Positions 20,854-29,692 of a DNA stretch of 64,000 nucleotides are shown here, piece by piece (within the stretch, counting starts at the first letter, position 1; every line of letters starts with the position of its first letter). The stretch comes from Bradyrhizobium sp. CIAT3101 (lineage in GTDB: Bacteria > Pseudomonadota > Alphaproteobacteria > Rhizobiales > Xanthobacteraceae). The notes beneath the pieces are model-generated. The model saw nothing but the letters and a program-made list of their open reading frames with translations. It was not told the DNA's origin and made no database searches. The position numbers were made by a program, and so were the translations under genes. Where the stretch lies: contig NZ_CP121634.1 in NCBI RefSeq assembly GCF_029714945.1, positions 1 to 64,000 of the forward strand, written 5' to 3'.

Positions 20854-21423
20854 TCAATTTCGCCGCCACGCGGCGCGCGTCGTGATCCAGGCGTCGGCGG
20901 GCTTGCCGAACAGATCGATCACGCGATCCTTCCGCGCACCCAGCCTGCGCGCCACCGCCTGCGACGGCGCATTCACGCTTTCGATACAGTGCATGATCTC
21001 GCCGACCTCAAAACTGTCGAACGCCCAGTCGATCGACGCGCGGGCCGCCTCCACCGCGTAGCCCTTGCCGCGAAATTCCTTGGCAATGCCCCAGCCGACC
21101 TCGAAACCGGGCCAGCCCGGCGGACACCACGGGCCGACGCGGCCGACATAGTTGCCGCTCGACTTCTCCTCGACCACGAACATGCCGAAGCCGTAGAGCG
21201 CCCAGTGTCCGGAGATCACGGCTGCATTGCGCCAGCCGGCGATCGCGGTGGTGACCGGATTGCCGTCGGCCGCGATGAACCGCGCCGTGCCGGGGTCGCT
21301 CAGCATCGCGGCGTTGGGCGCGATGTCGCTGGCGCGCCATGGACGCAGGATAAGACGTTCCGTCTCGATTTCGGGGCCGGTGACCTCGAGCAGCCTGGCG
21401 CCTGGCTTGAGCGGCGGAATCAT
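20854..21423 (-). CDS. GNAT-family N-acetyltransferase (RimJ/RimL type)
   Basis: The 189-residue product carries the RimJ/RimL pattern: ETERLILRPWRASD near residue 20, a central VGWGIAKEFRGKGYAVEAA acetyl-CoA-binding loop, and NAPSQAVARRLGA toward the C-terminus. It would transfer acetyl from acetyl-CoA to an amino group on a protein or small molecule. The start at 21423 follows a strong ribosome site (ggaggagacag on the minus strand). It is divergent from the pirin gene with only 64 bases between, so regulation may be shared. Confidence 0.88.
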   Translation of the reverse strand: MIPPLKPGARLLEVTGPEIETERLILRPWRASDIAPNAAMLSDPGTARFIAADGNPVTTAIAGWRNAAVISGHWALYGFGMFVVEEKSSGNYVGRVGPWCPPGWPGFEVGWGIAKEFRGKGYAVEAARASIDWAFDSFEVGEIMHCIESVNAPSQAVARRLGARKDRVIDLFGKPADAWITTRAAWRRN

Positions 21424-21487
21424 CTGTCTCCTCCCGTTCCCATCGATGTTCTGCTACGATCATACCAGCAAGAAACAGGAGTCCACC

Positions 21488-22405
21488 ATGAGCTGGCAAC
21501 CCTCCAACGATCCCGTGCTCGGCGATCCCATGTCCTGCGACGCGCTCGATCTCGTCATCGTGCCGCGCACCCGCGATCTCGGCGACGGATTCGTGGTGCG
21601 GCGCGCGCTGCCGCATGGCAAGCGGCAGATGGTCGGGCCGTTCATCTTCTTCGATCATTTCGGGCCGGTGCAGTTCGTGTCCGGCAAGGGCATGGACGTG
21701 CGGCCGCATCCGCATATCGGGCTTGCGACCGTCACCTATCTGTTCGACGGGTCGATCATGCATCGCGACAGCGAGGGCAACGTGCAGGAGATCGCGCCGG
21801 GCGCGATGAATCTGATGACCGCGGGCCGCGGCATCGCGCATTCCGAGCGCACGCCGGATGCCCAGCGCGCCTCGGGCCAGCAGATGCTCGGTTTGCAAAG
21901 CTGGATCGCGCTGCCGGCCGGCTCCGAAGAGATCGATCCCTCGTTCCAGCATTATGCGGCGGGCGATCTGCCGATGATCTCCGAGCGCGATTTCACCGCG
22001 CGCGTGATCGCCGGATCCGCCTTCGGCATCGCCTCGCCAGTGAAGATGGTCTCGCCCTGGTTCTACACCGAAGTCACTGCGGTCGCCGGCGCGACCGTGC
22101 CGCTCGACCCCGACCATGAGGAGCGTGCGATCTATGTCGTCGATGGCGAGGTCGAGATCGCGAACGAGCGCTACGAAGGGCCGCGGCTCCTGATCTTCCG
22201 GCCCGGCGACCGCATCACCGTGAAGGCGCTCAAGGCTACGCGGATGATGTTTCTCGGCGGCGATGCATTGGAGGGCCCGCGCCACATCTGGTGGAATTTC
22301 GTCTCCTCCAGCAAGGAGCGGATCGAGCAGGCCAAGCAGGACTGGAAAACCGGCCGCTTCGCCGCGGTTCCGCAGGAACATGAGTTCATTCCGCTGCAGG
22401 AATAG
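21488..22405 (+). CDS. Pirin family protein
   Basis: Pirins are bicupin metalloproteins; bacterial members include quercetin 2,3-dioxygenases and redox-sensing regulators. The 305-residue product has the N-terminal cupin metal site PHPHIGLATVTYL followed by a downstream HRDSEG and the Glu/His region IAHSERTPD, in the usual order. The ATG at 21488 (MSWQPSNDP) is preferred over an in-frame start at 21227, because that extension would run through the whole divergent promoter and into the GNAT gene. Function beyond metal-dependent cupin chemistry is uncertain. Confidence 0.9.
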   Translation: MSWQPSNDPVLGDPMSCDALDLVIVPRTRDLGDGFVVRRALPHGKRQMVGPFIFFDHFGPVQFVSGKGMDVRPHPHIGLATVTYLFDGSIMHRDSEGNVQEIAPGAMNLMTAGRGIAHSERTPDAQRASGQQMLGLQSWIALPAGSEEIDPSFQHYAAGDLPMISERDFTARVIAGSAFGIASPVKMVSPWFYTEVTAVAGATVPLDPDHEERAIYVVDGEVEIANERYEGPRLLIFRPGDRITVKALKATRMMFLGGDALEGPRHIWWNFVSSSKERIEQAKQDWKTGRFAAVPQEHEFIPLQE

Positions 22406-22483
22406 GCTAATCCGGCTTCCGGCCGCGCCATCAGACGCGGCCGGACGCCCTGTCTTGAAGCCTTCTGCCTGAAAGCTCTGCCG

Positions 22484-23398
22484 ATGACCGCCATGCTCTC
22501 CAGCGACCTGCCCCTGACCAAGATCGGCCGCGGCAAGGTTCGCGATATCTACGCCGTCGACGACGACCGCCTGCTGCTCCTCACCACCGACCGCATCAGC
22601 GCCTTCGACGTCGTGATGGGCGAGACCATCCCGATGAAAGGCGCAGTGCTGACCCAGATCAGCGCGTTCTGGTTCAACAAGCTCGAAGGCGTGGTGCCGC
22701 ATCACATGATCAGCGCGGATACCGACGAGATCATCGCGGCCGTGCCGGCACTGAAGCCGCATCGCGCCGAAATCCTCGGCCGCGCCATGCTGTCCCGCCG
22801 CACCACCGTGTTCCCGATCGAATGCGTGATCCGCGGTTATCTCTCGGGCTCGGCCTGGAAGGAATATGCCGGCTCCGGCACGCTGGCGGGCGAGAAACTG
22901 AAGGCCGGCCTCGTCGAGAGCGAGAAGCTCGAGCCCTCGATCTTCAGCCCCGCGACCAAGGCCGAGACCGGCCACGACGAGAACATCACCATCGCAAAAA
23001 TGCGCGCGGTCGTCGGTGACGACGTCGCCTATATGCTCGAGAGCATGACGCGCGCGATCTACACGCTCGGCGAGGAGCTGGCGCGCGAGCAGGGCATCAT
23101 CATCGCCGACACCAAGTTCGAATTCGGCCGCGACAAGGACGGCCGCATTATCCTGATCGACGAGGTCATGACGCCGGACAGCTCACGCTTCTGGGCCGTC
23201 GATGCCTACAAGCCCGGCCAGCCGCAGGCGAGCTTCGACAAGCAGCCCTTGCGCGACTATCTCGACGTCGAGCGCCGCGCCGGCCGCTGGAACGGCGACG
23301 CCCCGCCGCCGCCGCTGCCCGCGAGCGTGGTCGATGCGACCAGCAAGCGGTATCTGGAAGCGTATCGGCGCGTCACGGGGACGGAGCTGAAGATTTAG
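22484..23398 (+). CDS. purC: Phosphoribosylaminoimidazole-succinocarboxamide synthase, long form
   Basis: This enzyme joins CAIR and aspartate with ATP to make SAICAR in purine synthesis. The 304-residue protein is longer than common bacterial PurC (about 240) and resembles the yeast Ade1-like form. It has [16 protein letters not shown] at 17-32, TDRISAFDV, the [19 protein letters not shown] motif, and [12 protein letters not shown]. The ATG at 22484 lies 78 bases after the pirin gene. Rhizobia often carry a second, shorter purC in the main purine cluster, so this may be one of two. Confidence 0.93.
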   Translation: MTAMLSSDLPLTKIGRGKVRDIYAVDDDRLLLLTTDRISAFDVVMGETIPMKGAVLTQISAFWFNKLEGVVPHHMISADTDEIIAAVPALKPHRAEILGRAMLSRRTTVFPIECVIRGYLSGSAWKEYAGSGTLAGEKLKAGLVESEKLEPSIFSPATKAETGHDENITIAKMRAVVGDDVAYMLESMTRAIYTLGEELAREQGIIIADTKFEFGRDKDGRIILIDEVMTPDSSRFWAVDAYKPGQPQASFDKQPLRDYLDVERRAGRWNGDAPPPPLPASVVDATSKRYLEAYRRVTGTELKI

Positions 23399-23728
23399 CT
23401 CTGTGCTCGCGCGTCTCACTCTTCATTGCGAGTGAGGCACTATGCATCTCCAACGTCGTCCCGGCGAACGCCGGGACCCATAACCCCAGGGAGCGGTTTG
23501 GCGAAGACTTGGAGTTCGGTACTTCGATCGCGCCGCAACCGATAGATTCCGCGGTATGGGTCCCGGCCTTCGCCGGGACGACACCGATGAGCGATTTCGG
23601 TTTTTCACATCAACCATATGGCTGACCGTTCACACGCGGAGCGCCGCAGAACTGTCGGATACTTCATATTTACAAGAATCCTGTTGCGCTAGGCTCGCAC
23701 TCGTCTACCTCTCCGGGCGGGTATTTTC
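23399..23728. other. Intergenic region between purC and the SulP gene
   Basis: 330 bases without a gene. It holds the type B palindromic repeat (23455-23582). The stretch 23610-23728 just before the transporter is more A+T-rich and presumably carries its promoter, although no clear -35/-10 pair stands out. No RNA gene is visible. Confidence 0.6.
23455..23582 (+). repeat. Intergenic palindromic repeat, type B, copy 1
   Basis: Starts GTCGTCCCGGCGAACGCCGG and ends with the near reverse complement, a CCGGCGAAGGCC-type hairpin then GGGACGAC. The interior contains ggcgaagac, ttcggtac and ccgcggtatgggtcc. The reverse complement of 25975-26098 has the same interior landmarks in the same order, so the two copies are one family in opposite orientation on either side of the SulP gene. 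Confidence 0.8.
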
Positions 23729-25963
23729 ATGAGCGAGTGTCACGGCGTGACAGATCCTGCAATTGACTTCGATCCGGTCACCGGGGTCAGCCCGTCCGCC
23801 AAGCGTGCGCTGAATGATATGCTGGGTGGCGGTGCTGCGAGCATCCTCACCGTCACGTTCGGGCTGTCCTATTCGCTGCTGATCTTCGCCGGCCCGCTCT
23901 CACCCTATTTGTCCTACGGCATCGCTGCGACCTTCATCAGCTCGGCGGTGCTTGCGCTCGTAATCGGGCTCGGCAGCTCGCTTCCCTTTGCGATTGCCGC
24001 CCCCGACAGCTCGACGGCTGCGGTCACAGGAATTCTGGCGGCCTCGCTGGTCGAGCACATCGAATCGGCCAATCTTTCGGCGCCGCTGCTCTCGCCCGTT
24101 CTGATCACGCTCGGCCTGTCGACCGTGCTCACCGGCATCGTGCTGTGCGGGCTGGGCCTGACACGAATGGGCCGCGCCATCCGTTACGTGCCTTATCCCG
24201 TGGTCGGCGGCTTCCTCGGCGCCACCGGACTTCTCATCGCCCTCGGTGCGATCAGGGTCATCACCAATTACCCGGTGCAGCTCGCGACATTGCCGCGCTT
24301 TGCCAACGGCACCACGCTGCTGGAGCTCGGCGCCGCCTGCGCCATGGCATTGGTGCTCTACCTGACCTGGCATCGCTCGCGGAACCCGTTCGGTCTGCCG
24401 ATCATCCTGGTCGGCGGCGTGATCACGGCGCACCTGGCGTTCTGGATCTCGGGTGTTTCGCTCGACGAGGCTCGTAGCATGGGCTGGACATTTCAGCCTC
24501 CGCCGCAAGCCGCGTTCATGCTGCCCTGGCACACCGACGAACTCGCCCAATATCCCTGGTTTGCCGTGCCGGACCTGCTCGGCAATCTCGTCGCCGTCAT
24601 CTTCGTCACGGCATCGAGCACGCTGTTCAACACCACCGGCATCGAGGTCGCCGTGCATCGCGAGGCCAATCTGGAGCGCGAGCTGAACGTCACGGGTGCC
24701 GCCAACATCCTGACCGGCGTGCTCGGCGGCTACACCGGCTGCAGCTCGATCAGCCGATCGATCCTCAATTTCTCCAGCGGCGGCCGTGGACGGCTGTCCG
24801 GCCTCACCGCTTCGGCACTATCGCTGCTGATGCTCGCGATCGCGCCCGAGCTGCTCGGCTTCATTCCAAAGTTCGTGCTCGGCGGCCTGCTGCTCTATCT
24901 CGGCGCCGACCAGCTGCACAAATGGATCATCGAGTCGCGCAAGCGGCTTTCGAAGCTCGAATATCTGTCGCTGGTCGCCATCATCGTCATCATCGTGGCC
25001 TGGGGTTTCGTGCCGGGCATCTTGATCGGCGTGATCATCGGCTGCGCGACCTTCGCCTTCAGCGCGGCACGGGTCGAATCGATCAAGTACAGTTTTGACG
25101 GCTCCGAATATCGCTCCTCGCTCGACCGCTCGCGCGACGACCAGGAGGTGCTGCTGGCTCATGGCGGCAAGATCCAGGGGCTCAATCTGCAGAGCTATCT
25201 GTTCTTCGGCTCCGCCAACCGACTCTATCAGCACGTCAAGCGGCTGCTCCAGGAGCGTCCGGAATGCCGCTATCTGCTGTTCGATTTCAAGCTCGTCACA
25301 GGCGTCGATTCCTCCGCGGCCTACAGCTTTGCGCAGATCAAGCGCAGCGCCGCCGACCTCGGCGTCGAGCTGATCCTGGTGCATCTGTCGGCGGCGGCCG
25401 AGAAGGTGCTGCGCTCCAGCGACTTCGTCGGCGACGGCGTCACCATCATTCCCGAACTCGATCACGCGCTGGAATGGTGCGAGAACGAACTGATCTCGCA
25501 GCATCAGGGCCTGGCGCAGGAAGAAGCGAGCCTGCGCGACTGGTTCGCAAGCATCCTCGCCAGCGAGGACGACGCCGACGAGCTGATCCGCCGCTGCCAG
25601 CGCATCGAGGTCGAAGCCGGCGAGGTCATCGTGCAGGCCGGAGACCCCGCCGATTCCATGCACTTCATCCTCGAGGGACGCGTGGGCGTTATGGTCCCCG
25701 CCGACGACGACCGCACCACGCGCGTGCGCAGCCTCGGCCGCTACACAACGATCGGCGAGATGGGCCTGGTATCGCACACGCCGCGCAGCGCCACGATCCA
25801 GGCCGAGGTCGACAGCGTGCTCTACGTGCTCAACACGCACCAGTTTGACGAGATCAGGGAAGAAGACCCCGCGCTCAGCCACAAGCTGCTGACGTATTTC
25901 GTGTCTGTCATGGCGGAGCGGCTGACGTTTGCGAACAGGACGATCGCGGTGCTGCGGCGGTAG
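23729..25963 (+). CDS. SulP-family anion transporter fused to STAS and cyclic-nucleotide-binding domains
   Basis: A 744-residue inner-membrane protein. About 30-430 is the SulP membrane domain, with ten or more helices. About 480-580 is a STAS domain with the canonical FKLVTGVDSSAAYSF loop. About 600-735 is a cyclic-nucleotide-binding fold with phosphate-cassette features GEMGLVSHTPRSATI, where the Gly-Glu and Arg positions that contact the nucleotide are conserved. SulP members move sulfate, bicarbonate or other anions. The C-terminal domain suggests direct control by cAMP or cGMP, which is inference. The ATG at 23729 starts MSECHGV. Inverted type B repeats flank the gene. Confidence 0.9.
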   Translation: MSECHGVTDPAIDFDPVTGVSPSAKRALNDMLGGGAASILTVTFGLSYSLLIFAGPLSPYLSYGIAATFISSAVLALVIGLGSSLPFAIAAPDSSTAAVTGILAASLVEHIESANLSAPLLSPVLITLGLSTVLTGIVLCGLGLTRMGRAIRYVPYPVVGGFLGATGLLIALGAIRVITNYPVQLATLPRFANGTTLLELGAACAMALVLYLTWHRSRNPFGLPIILVGGVITAHLAFWISGVSLDEARSMGWTFQPPPQAAFMLPWHTDELAQYPWFAVPDLLGNLVAVIFVTASSTLFNTTGIEVAVHREANLERELNVTGAANILTGVLGGYTGCSSISRSILNFSSGGRGRLSGLTASALSLLMLAIAPELLGFIPKFVLGGLLLYLGADQLHKWIIESRKRLSKLEYLSLVAIIVIIVAWGFVPGILIGVIIGCATFAFSAARVESIKYSFDGSEYRSSLDRSRDDQEVLLAHGGKIQGLNLQSYLFFGSANRLYQHVKRLLQERPECRYLLFDFKLVTGVDSSAAYSFAQIKRSAADLGVELILVHLSAAAEKVLRSSDFVGDGVTIIPELDHALEWCENELISQHQGLAQEEASLRDWFASILASEDDADELIRRCQRIEVEAGEVIVQAGDPADSMHFILEGRVGVMVPADDDRTTRVRSLGRYTTIGEMGLVSHTPRSATIQAEVDSVLYVLNTHQFDEIREEDPALSHKLLTYFVSVMAERLTFANRTIAVLRR

Positions 25964-25974
25964 AGCCCCGGCGG

Positions 25975-26098
25975 CGTCCTGGCGAAAGCCAGGACCCATA
26001 CCGCGAGGTCTATCGATTGCAAACGGTCGACGTACCGAACGACGTGTCTTCGCCAAACTACTCCCTGGGGTAATGGGTCCTGGCTTTCGCCAGGACAA
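25975..26098 (-). repeat. Intergenic palindromic repeat, type B, copy 2
   Basis: Begins GTCCTGGCGAAAGCCAGGAC (from 25976) and ends GTCCTGGCTTTCGCCAGGAC. On the minus strand the interior reads ggcgaagac, ttcggtac, gcggtatgggtcc, matching copy 1. It fills most of the gap between the SulP gene and the convergent dehydrogenase gene, and its arms could also serve as a bidirectional hairpin terminator. Confidence 0.8.
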
Positions 26099-26115
26099 CC
26101 AAGGAGAGTCGGGCC

Positions 26116-27609
26116 TTACACCCCCGCCATCATCACGTATTTGATCTCGACATATTCTTCCATGCCGTGACGCGAGCCTTCACGGCCGAGGCCGCTTTCC
26201 TTGACGCCGCCGAAGGGCGCGACTTCGGTCGTGATCAGGCCGGTGTTGACGCCGACCATGCCCGACTCCAGCGCTTCTGCGACACGCCAGACGCGGCCGA
26301 GATCGCGGGAGTAGAAGTAGGACGCCAGACCGAACGGCGAAGCGTTGCACATCGCGATGACGTCGGCTTCGTCCTTGAAGCGGATCACCGGCGCGAGCGG
26401 GCCGAAGGTTTCCTCCTGCGACACCAGCGAGTCAGGCTTCACATCAGCCAGCACGGTCGGCTCGAAGAAGGAACGTCCGAGCTCGCTGCGCTTGCCGCCG
26501 GTGACGACCTTGGCGCCGCGCTTGACGGCATCGGCGATGTGGCGCTCGACCTTGTCGATCGCCTTCATGTTGATCAGCGGGCCCTGCGTGACGCCGCTCT
26601 CGGTGCCGTCGCCGATCTTCATCGCCGCGACCTTCGCCGACAGCTTCTTGACGAACTCGTCGTAGATCTTGTCCTGGGCGTAGATGCGATTGGCGCAGAC
26701 GCAGGTCTGGCCCATGTTGCGGTATTTCGAGACGATCGCGCCCTCGACCGCCGCGTCGATATCGGCGTCGTCGAACACCACGAACGGGGCGTTGCCGCCG
26801 AGCTCGAGGCCGAGCCGCTTCACGCCGACGGAGGCCTGCTGGTAGAGGATCTTGCCGACCGCGGTCGAACCGGTGAAGCCGACGAAGCGCACGGCCGGAT
26901 GCTCGCACAGCACCTTGCCGATCGGCGGCGCGTCACCGGTGATGATGTTGAGCACACCCTTGGGGATGCCGGCCTTCTCGGCGAGCACGGCCAGCGCCAA
27001 AGCCGAGAGCGGCGTCTCGTTGGCGGGCTTCAGCACCACGGTGCAGCCCGCGGCGAGCGCCGGCGAGACCTTGCGCGTGATCATGGAGTTCGGGAAGTTC
27101 CACGGGGTGATGGCACCGCAGACGCCGATCGGCTGCTTGATCGCGAGCAGCCGCGCATCGGGCCGCTGCGACGGAATCGTCTCGCCATAGACGCGGCGGG
27201 CTTCCTCGGCGAAGAACTCGATATAGGCGGCGCCGATGTCGACCTCGCCGAGCGCCTCCGTCAGCGGCTTGCCCTGCTCGGAGGTCAGGATCAGCGCGAG
27301 GTCCTCGCGGTTGGCGGTGATCAGCTCGAACCATTTGCGCAAAATGTTGGAGCGCTGCTTGGCTGTGTGCTTGGCCCAGGCCGGGAAAGCGCGCTGGGCG
27401 GCTTCGACCGCCTTGGTGGTGTCGTCCGCGCCAAGCTGCGGGACCTTTGCGATCTCGACACCGGTCGCGGGATTGTTCACGGCAAAGACCGGCGTGCCGA
27501 CCCAGGCGCCGTCGATGTAGCAGGCCTCCTTCAGGAGCGAAGGGTCCTTCAACCGGTCACGCAGGGTGGCGGTGGCGTGCTGGGCGCGTGCGGCGGCGGT
27601 CGGCGTCAT
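26116..27609 (-). CDS. gabD: NAD(P)-dependent succinate-semialdehyde dehydrogenase
   Basis: Oxidises succinate semialdehyde to succinate in 4-aminobutyrate and related degradation. The 497-residue protein shows the aldehyde dehydrogenase fold: the cofactor segment ITPWNFPNSMITRK (167-180), FTGSTAVGK (245-253), catalytic Glu269 in LELGGNAPF, and nucleophile Cys303 in NMGQTCVCANR. The paired Cys305 is a hallmark of succinate-semialdehyde dehydrogenases. Start at 27609 (MTPTAAARAQ) is chosen over 27699, which would add 30 residues with no family match. No gabT lies beside it, so the exact aldehyde is inferred from family resemblance. Confidence 0.9.
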   Translation of the reverse strand: MTPTAAARAQHATATLRDRLKDPSLLKEACYIDGAWVGTPVFAVNNPATGVEIAKVPQLGADDTTKAVEAAQRAFPAWAKHTAKQRSNILRKWFELITANREDLALILTSEQGKPLTEALGEVDIGAAYIEFFAEEARRVYGETIPSQRPDARLLAIKQPIGVCGAITPWNFPNSMITRKVSPALAAGCTVVLKPANETPLSALALAVLAEKAGIPKGVLNIITGDAPPIGKVLCEHPAVRFVGFTGSTAVGKILYQQASVGVKRLGLELGGNAPFVVFDDADIDAAVEGAIVSKYRNMGQTCVCANRIYAQDKIYDEFVKKLSAKVAAMKIGDGTESGVTQGPLINMKAIDKVERHIADAVKRGAKVVTGGKRSELGRSFFEPTVLADVKPDSLVSQEETFGPLAPVIRFKDEADVIAMCNASPFGLASYFYSRDLGRVWRVAEALESGMVGVNTGLITTEVAPFGGVKESGLGREGSRHGMEEYVEIKYVMMAGV

Positions 27610-27730
27610 GGCGTTGCTCCTCGGACGATCATTTGGGGGCGATCGGATCGGCCGGAATATAGGGACAGACGGCGCACAATGCACCGTCCCGCAACGCACA
27701 GCTGATCGGAATTAAGCTGAGATCGGCGCG

Positions 27731-28051
27731 TTACGCCGCGCCGCTCATATAGGTCTCGCGCCGGCCGATCATGCGCTCGGCGGCGGCCTTGGCATCGGCC
27801 TTCGAGGAGGTCGCACAGGTCCGATATTCGAGATCGGGCGCATCGGAGGTGTCGCGGCGACCGAACCAGGACTTTGAGCCGACCGGCAGCAGCGCCAGCG
27901 ACTGCGCCAGATTGTCGACCGCACCGAAAGAATAGAGCGCACCGGTGCCAGCGATCCGGACCTCGTAAATGCCGGGCGAGATCGGCGCTTCGAGATTGTC
28001 GCCCCGTCCGGGACGGGGATAGCGCTTCCATTCGCTCCAGGTCGAAATCAT
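27731..28051 (-). CDS. Small conserved-looking protein of unknown function
   Basis: The 106-residue product is not recognised. It begins MISTWSEWKRYPRPGRG and has a short beta-rich core (GIYEVRIAGTGALYSFG) that resembles the opening of GIY-YIG-like or similar small folds. The catalytic Arg/Glu set of that nuclease family is not evident, so no nuclease function is claimed. Cys79 stands alone. Codon use fits the surrounding genome. It lies 121 bases upstream of the dehydrogenase gene on the same strand and is divergent from the second serine hydrolase. Confidence 0.6.
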   Translation of the reverse strand: MISTWSEWKRYPRPGRGDNLEAPISPGIYEVRIAGTGALYSFGAVDNLAQSLALLPVGSKSWFGRRDTSDAPDLEYRTCATSSKADAKAAAERMIGRRETYMSGAA

Positions 28052-28391
28052 CTCAAGTCCCCTCGCAGCCGGCTAGGCGGCCGCCAAATTTGTTTCAAGT
28101 CTTAACGTCAGCCGCCCACTGGGCCCAATTCCGAACGCCGCAACGCACAAAATGTTTCGAGTGCATCAAACACTCGAAACATATCGCCTCAGCCCATCCA
28201 TGGTCACGGCGAAGTGCGGCCATCCACCGCAGATTGTGAAGACGTGTTGCAAATCAGTCGTCCCGCGCCACGCCGGGACCGTCAAGTCACGACATCGCGA
28301 CCGCAAGGTGCATATGGCCACGCTTGCCGTTCAGCGGATGCAGGAGGACAATCGATCGCTTCCAACAATAATCAAACCGGAGGAAATGCGT
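28052..28391. other. Divergent intergenic region
   Basis: 340 bases between the small unknown gene (minus) and the serine hydrolase (plus). It contains a 12-bp perfect inverted repeat at 28152-28182 and, near the end, the ribosome site ggagga for the hydrolase. An open frame from 28152 into the hydrolase exists, but its N-terminal 80 residues have no family character. Confidence 0.55.
28152..28182. promoter_or_regulatory. Perfect 12-bp inverted repeat, possible operator
   Basis: ATGTTTCGAGTG (28152-28163), spacer CATCAAA, then CACTCGAAACAT (28171-28182). It lies about 100 bases from the start of the small minus-strand gene and 210 bases before the hydrolase start. The perfect symmetry with a 7-base spacer fits a dimeric regulator site or a stem-loop. 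The minus strand has a short TTTT after it, which is too weak for a confident terminator call. Confidence 0.55.
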
Positions 28392-29585
28392 ATGCAAAGC
28401 AAAGCCCAGATCGATGAGACTCTGCGCAAGACAAGCGACGCCAAGGAGATTCCCGGCGTTGTTGCGATCGCCGCCAGCGCCAAAGACGTGATCTATCAAG
28501 GTGCGTTCGGCAAGCGCGATCTGTCCAAGCCCGATGCAATGACGATGGATAGCGTGTTCTGGATCGCCTCGATGACGAAGGCGGTGACATCAGCCGGTGC
28601 GATGCAGCTGGTCGAGCAGGGCAAGCTGTCGCTCGATGCGCCGATCGGATCGCTGCTGCCCGATCTCGCCAAGCCGCAGGTGCTGGAAGGCTTTGATGCC
28701 AAGGGCGAACCAAAATTGCGGCCGGCGAAGAGCGCGATCACGCTGCGCCAACTGATGACCCACACCGCCGGCTTCGCCTACAACATGTGGAACGGCGATC
28801 TCGCGGTCTATCTTGAAAAGAAGGGCATCCCCGCGATCACCACCTGCCAGAATGCCGCGCTGAAGACGCCTGTCATGACCGATCCCGGCACGCGCTGGGA
28901 ATACGGCACTAATATCGATTTCGTCGGCAAGGCCGTCGAAGCCGTCAGCGGCAAGCGGCTCGACGCTTATCTGCGCGACAATCTGTTTACGCCGCTCGGC
29001 ATGAGCGACACCGGCTTCAAGATCACCGACGATATGCGCAAGCGCCTGGTCGGGATGCATGCGCGCGGCGAGGACGGCCAGCTCGCCGCGACCCCGTTCG
29101 AGCTCGAGCAGAACCCGGAATTCCACATGGGTGGCGGCGGCCTGTATTCGACTGCGGCCGACTATATCAGGTTCACCCAGATGATCCTGAACAAGGGCCG
29201 CGGCAACGGCAACCAGGTGCTGAAATCAGAGACGATCGCCATGATGGGACAGAACCAGATGGGCGATCTCAAGATGACCAAGATGACGACGGCGGCGCCG
29301 CCCTACACCAACGACGTCGATCTCTATCCGGATCAGGTGAAGAAATGGGGCCTCAGCTTCATGATCAACACCGCCAAGACCGCAGAGGGCCGCAGCGCCG
29401 GCAGCCTCGCCTGGGCCGGCCTTGCCAACACCTATTACTGGATCGACCCGGCGCGCGACGTCACCGGCGTGATCCTGATGCAGCTGTTGCCGTTTGCCGA
29501 CGCGAAATGCCTGCAGGCGTTCGCCGGATTCGAGCGTGGCGTCTATGCCGGGCTCGATGCGGGCAGCGGCAAGAAGGCGGCCTAA
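28392..29585 (+). CDS. Beta-lactamase-family serine hydrolase, probably cytoplasmic
   Basis: The 397-residue protein is a second class C beta-lactamase/esterase-type hydrolase. The nucleophile motif SMTK is at 60-63, YGTN at 171-174 is the second motif, and the C-terminal part carries AGSLAWAGLANTYYWIDP, which resembles the region of the third motif in EstB-like enzymes. Unlike the first hydrolase in the window, there is no signal peptide. The ATG at 28392 is chosen because GGAGGA at 28379-28384 is ideally spaced. Substrate unknown; esterase activity is the commonest finding for such proteins. Confidence 0.88.
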   Translation: MQSKAQIDETLRKTSDAKEIPGVVAIAASAKDVIYQGAFGKRDLSKPDAMTMDSVFWIASMTKAVTSAGAMQLVEQGKLSLDAPIGSLLPDLAKPQVLEGFDAKGEPKLRPAKSAITLRQLMTHTAGFAYNMWNGDLAVYLEKKGIPAITTCQNAALKTPVMTDPGTRWEYGTNIDFVGKAVEAVSGKRLDAYLRDNLFTPLGMSDTGFKITDDMRKRLVGMHARGEDGQLAATPFELEQNPEFHMGGGGLYSTAADYIRFTQMILNKGRGNGNQVLKSETIAMMGQNQMGDLKMTKMTTAAPPYTNDVDLYPDQVKKWGLSFMINTAKTAEGRSAGSLAWAGLANTYYWIDPARDVTGVILMQLLPFADAKCLQAFAGFERGVYAGLDAGSGKKAA

Positions 29586-29692
29586 CCCCATAGTATGAGG
29601 CGCCCGGCATCGCGCGCCTCTCTGGCAACGGATAACCTCGTGCCGAAAGCCATCGGCTTCAGGCACGAGGCAACAATTTCGAGGAGACGAAC

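Noticed and set aside
23455..23582. Insertion sequence or MITE with target-site duplication
   Set aside because: The element is palindromic and repeated, but no transposase and no clear flanking duplication are visible; kept as a dispersed repeat.
26116..27609. Complete GABA degradation operon
   Set aside because: Only the dehydrogenase is present; no transaminase or permease lies beside it.
27731..28051. GIY-YIG nuclease for the small 106-residue protein
   Set aside because: Only a loose G-I-Y resemblance; the second YIG element and catalytic Arg/Glu are missing.
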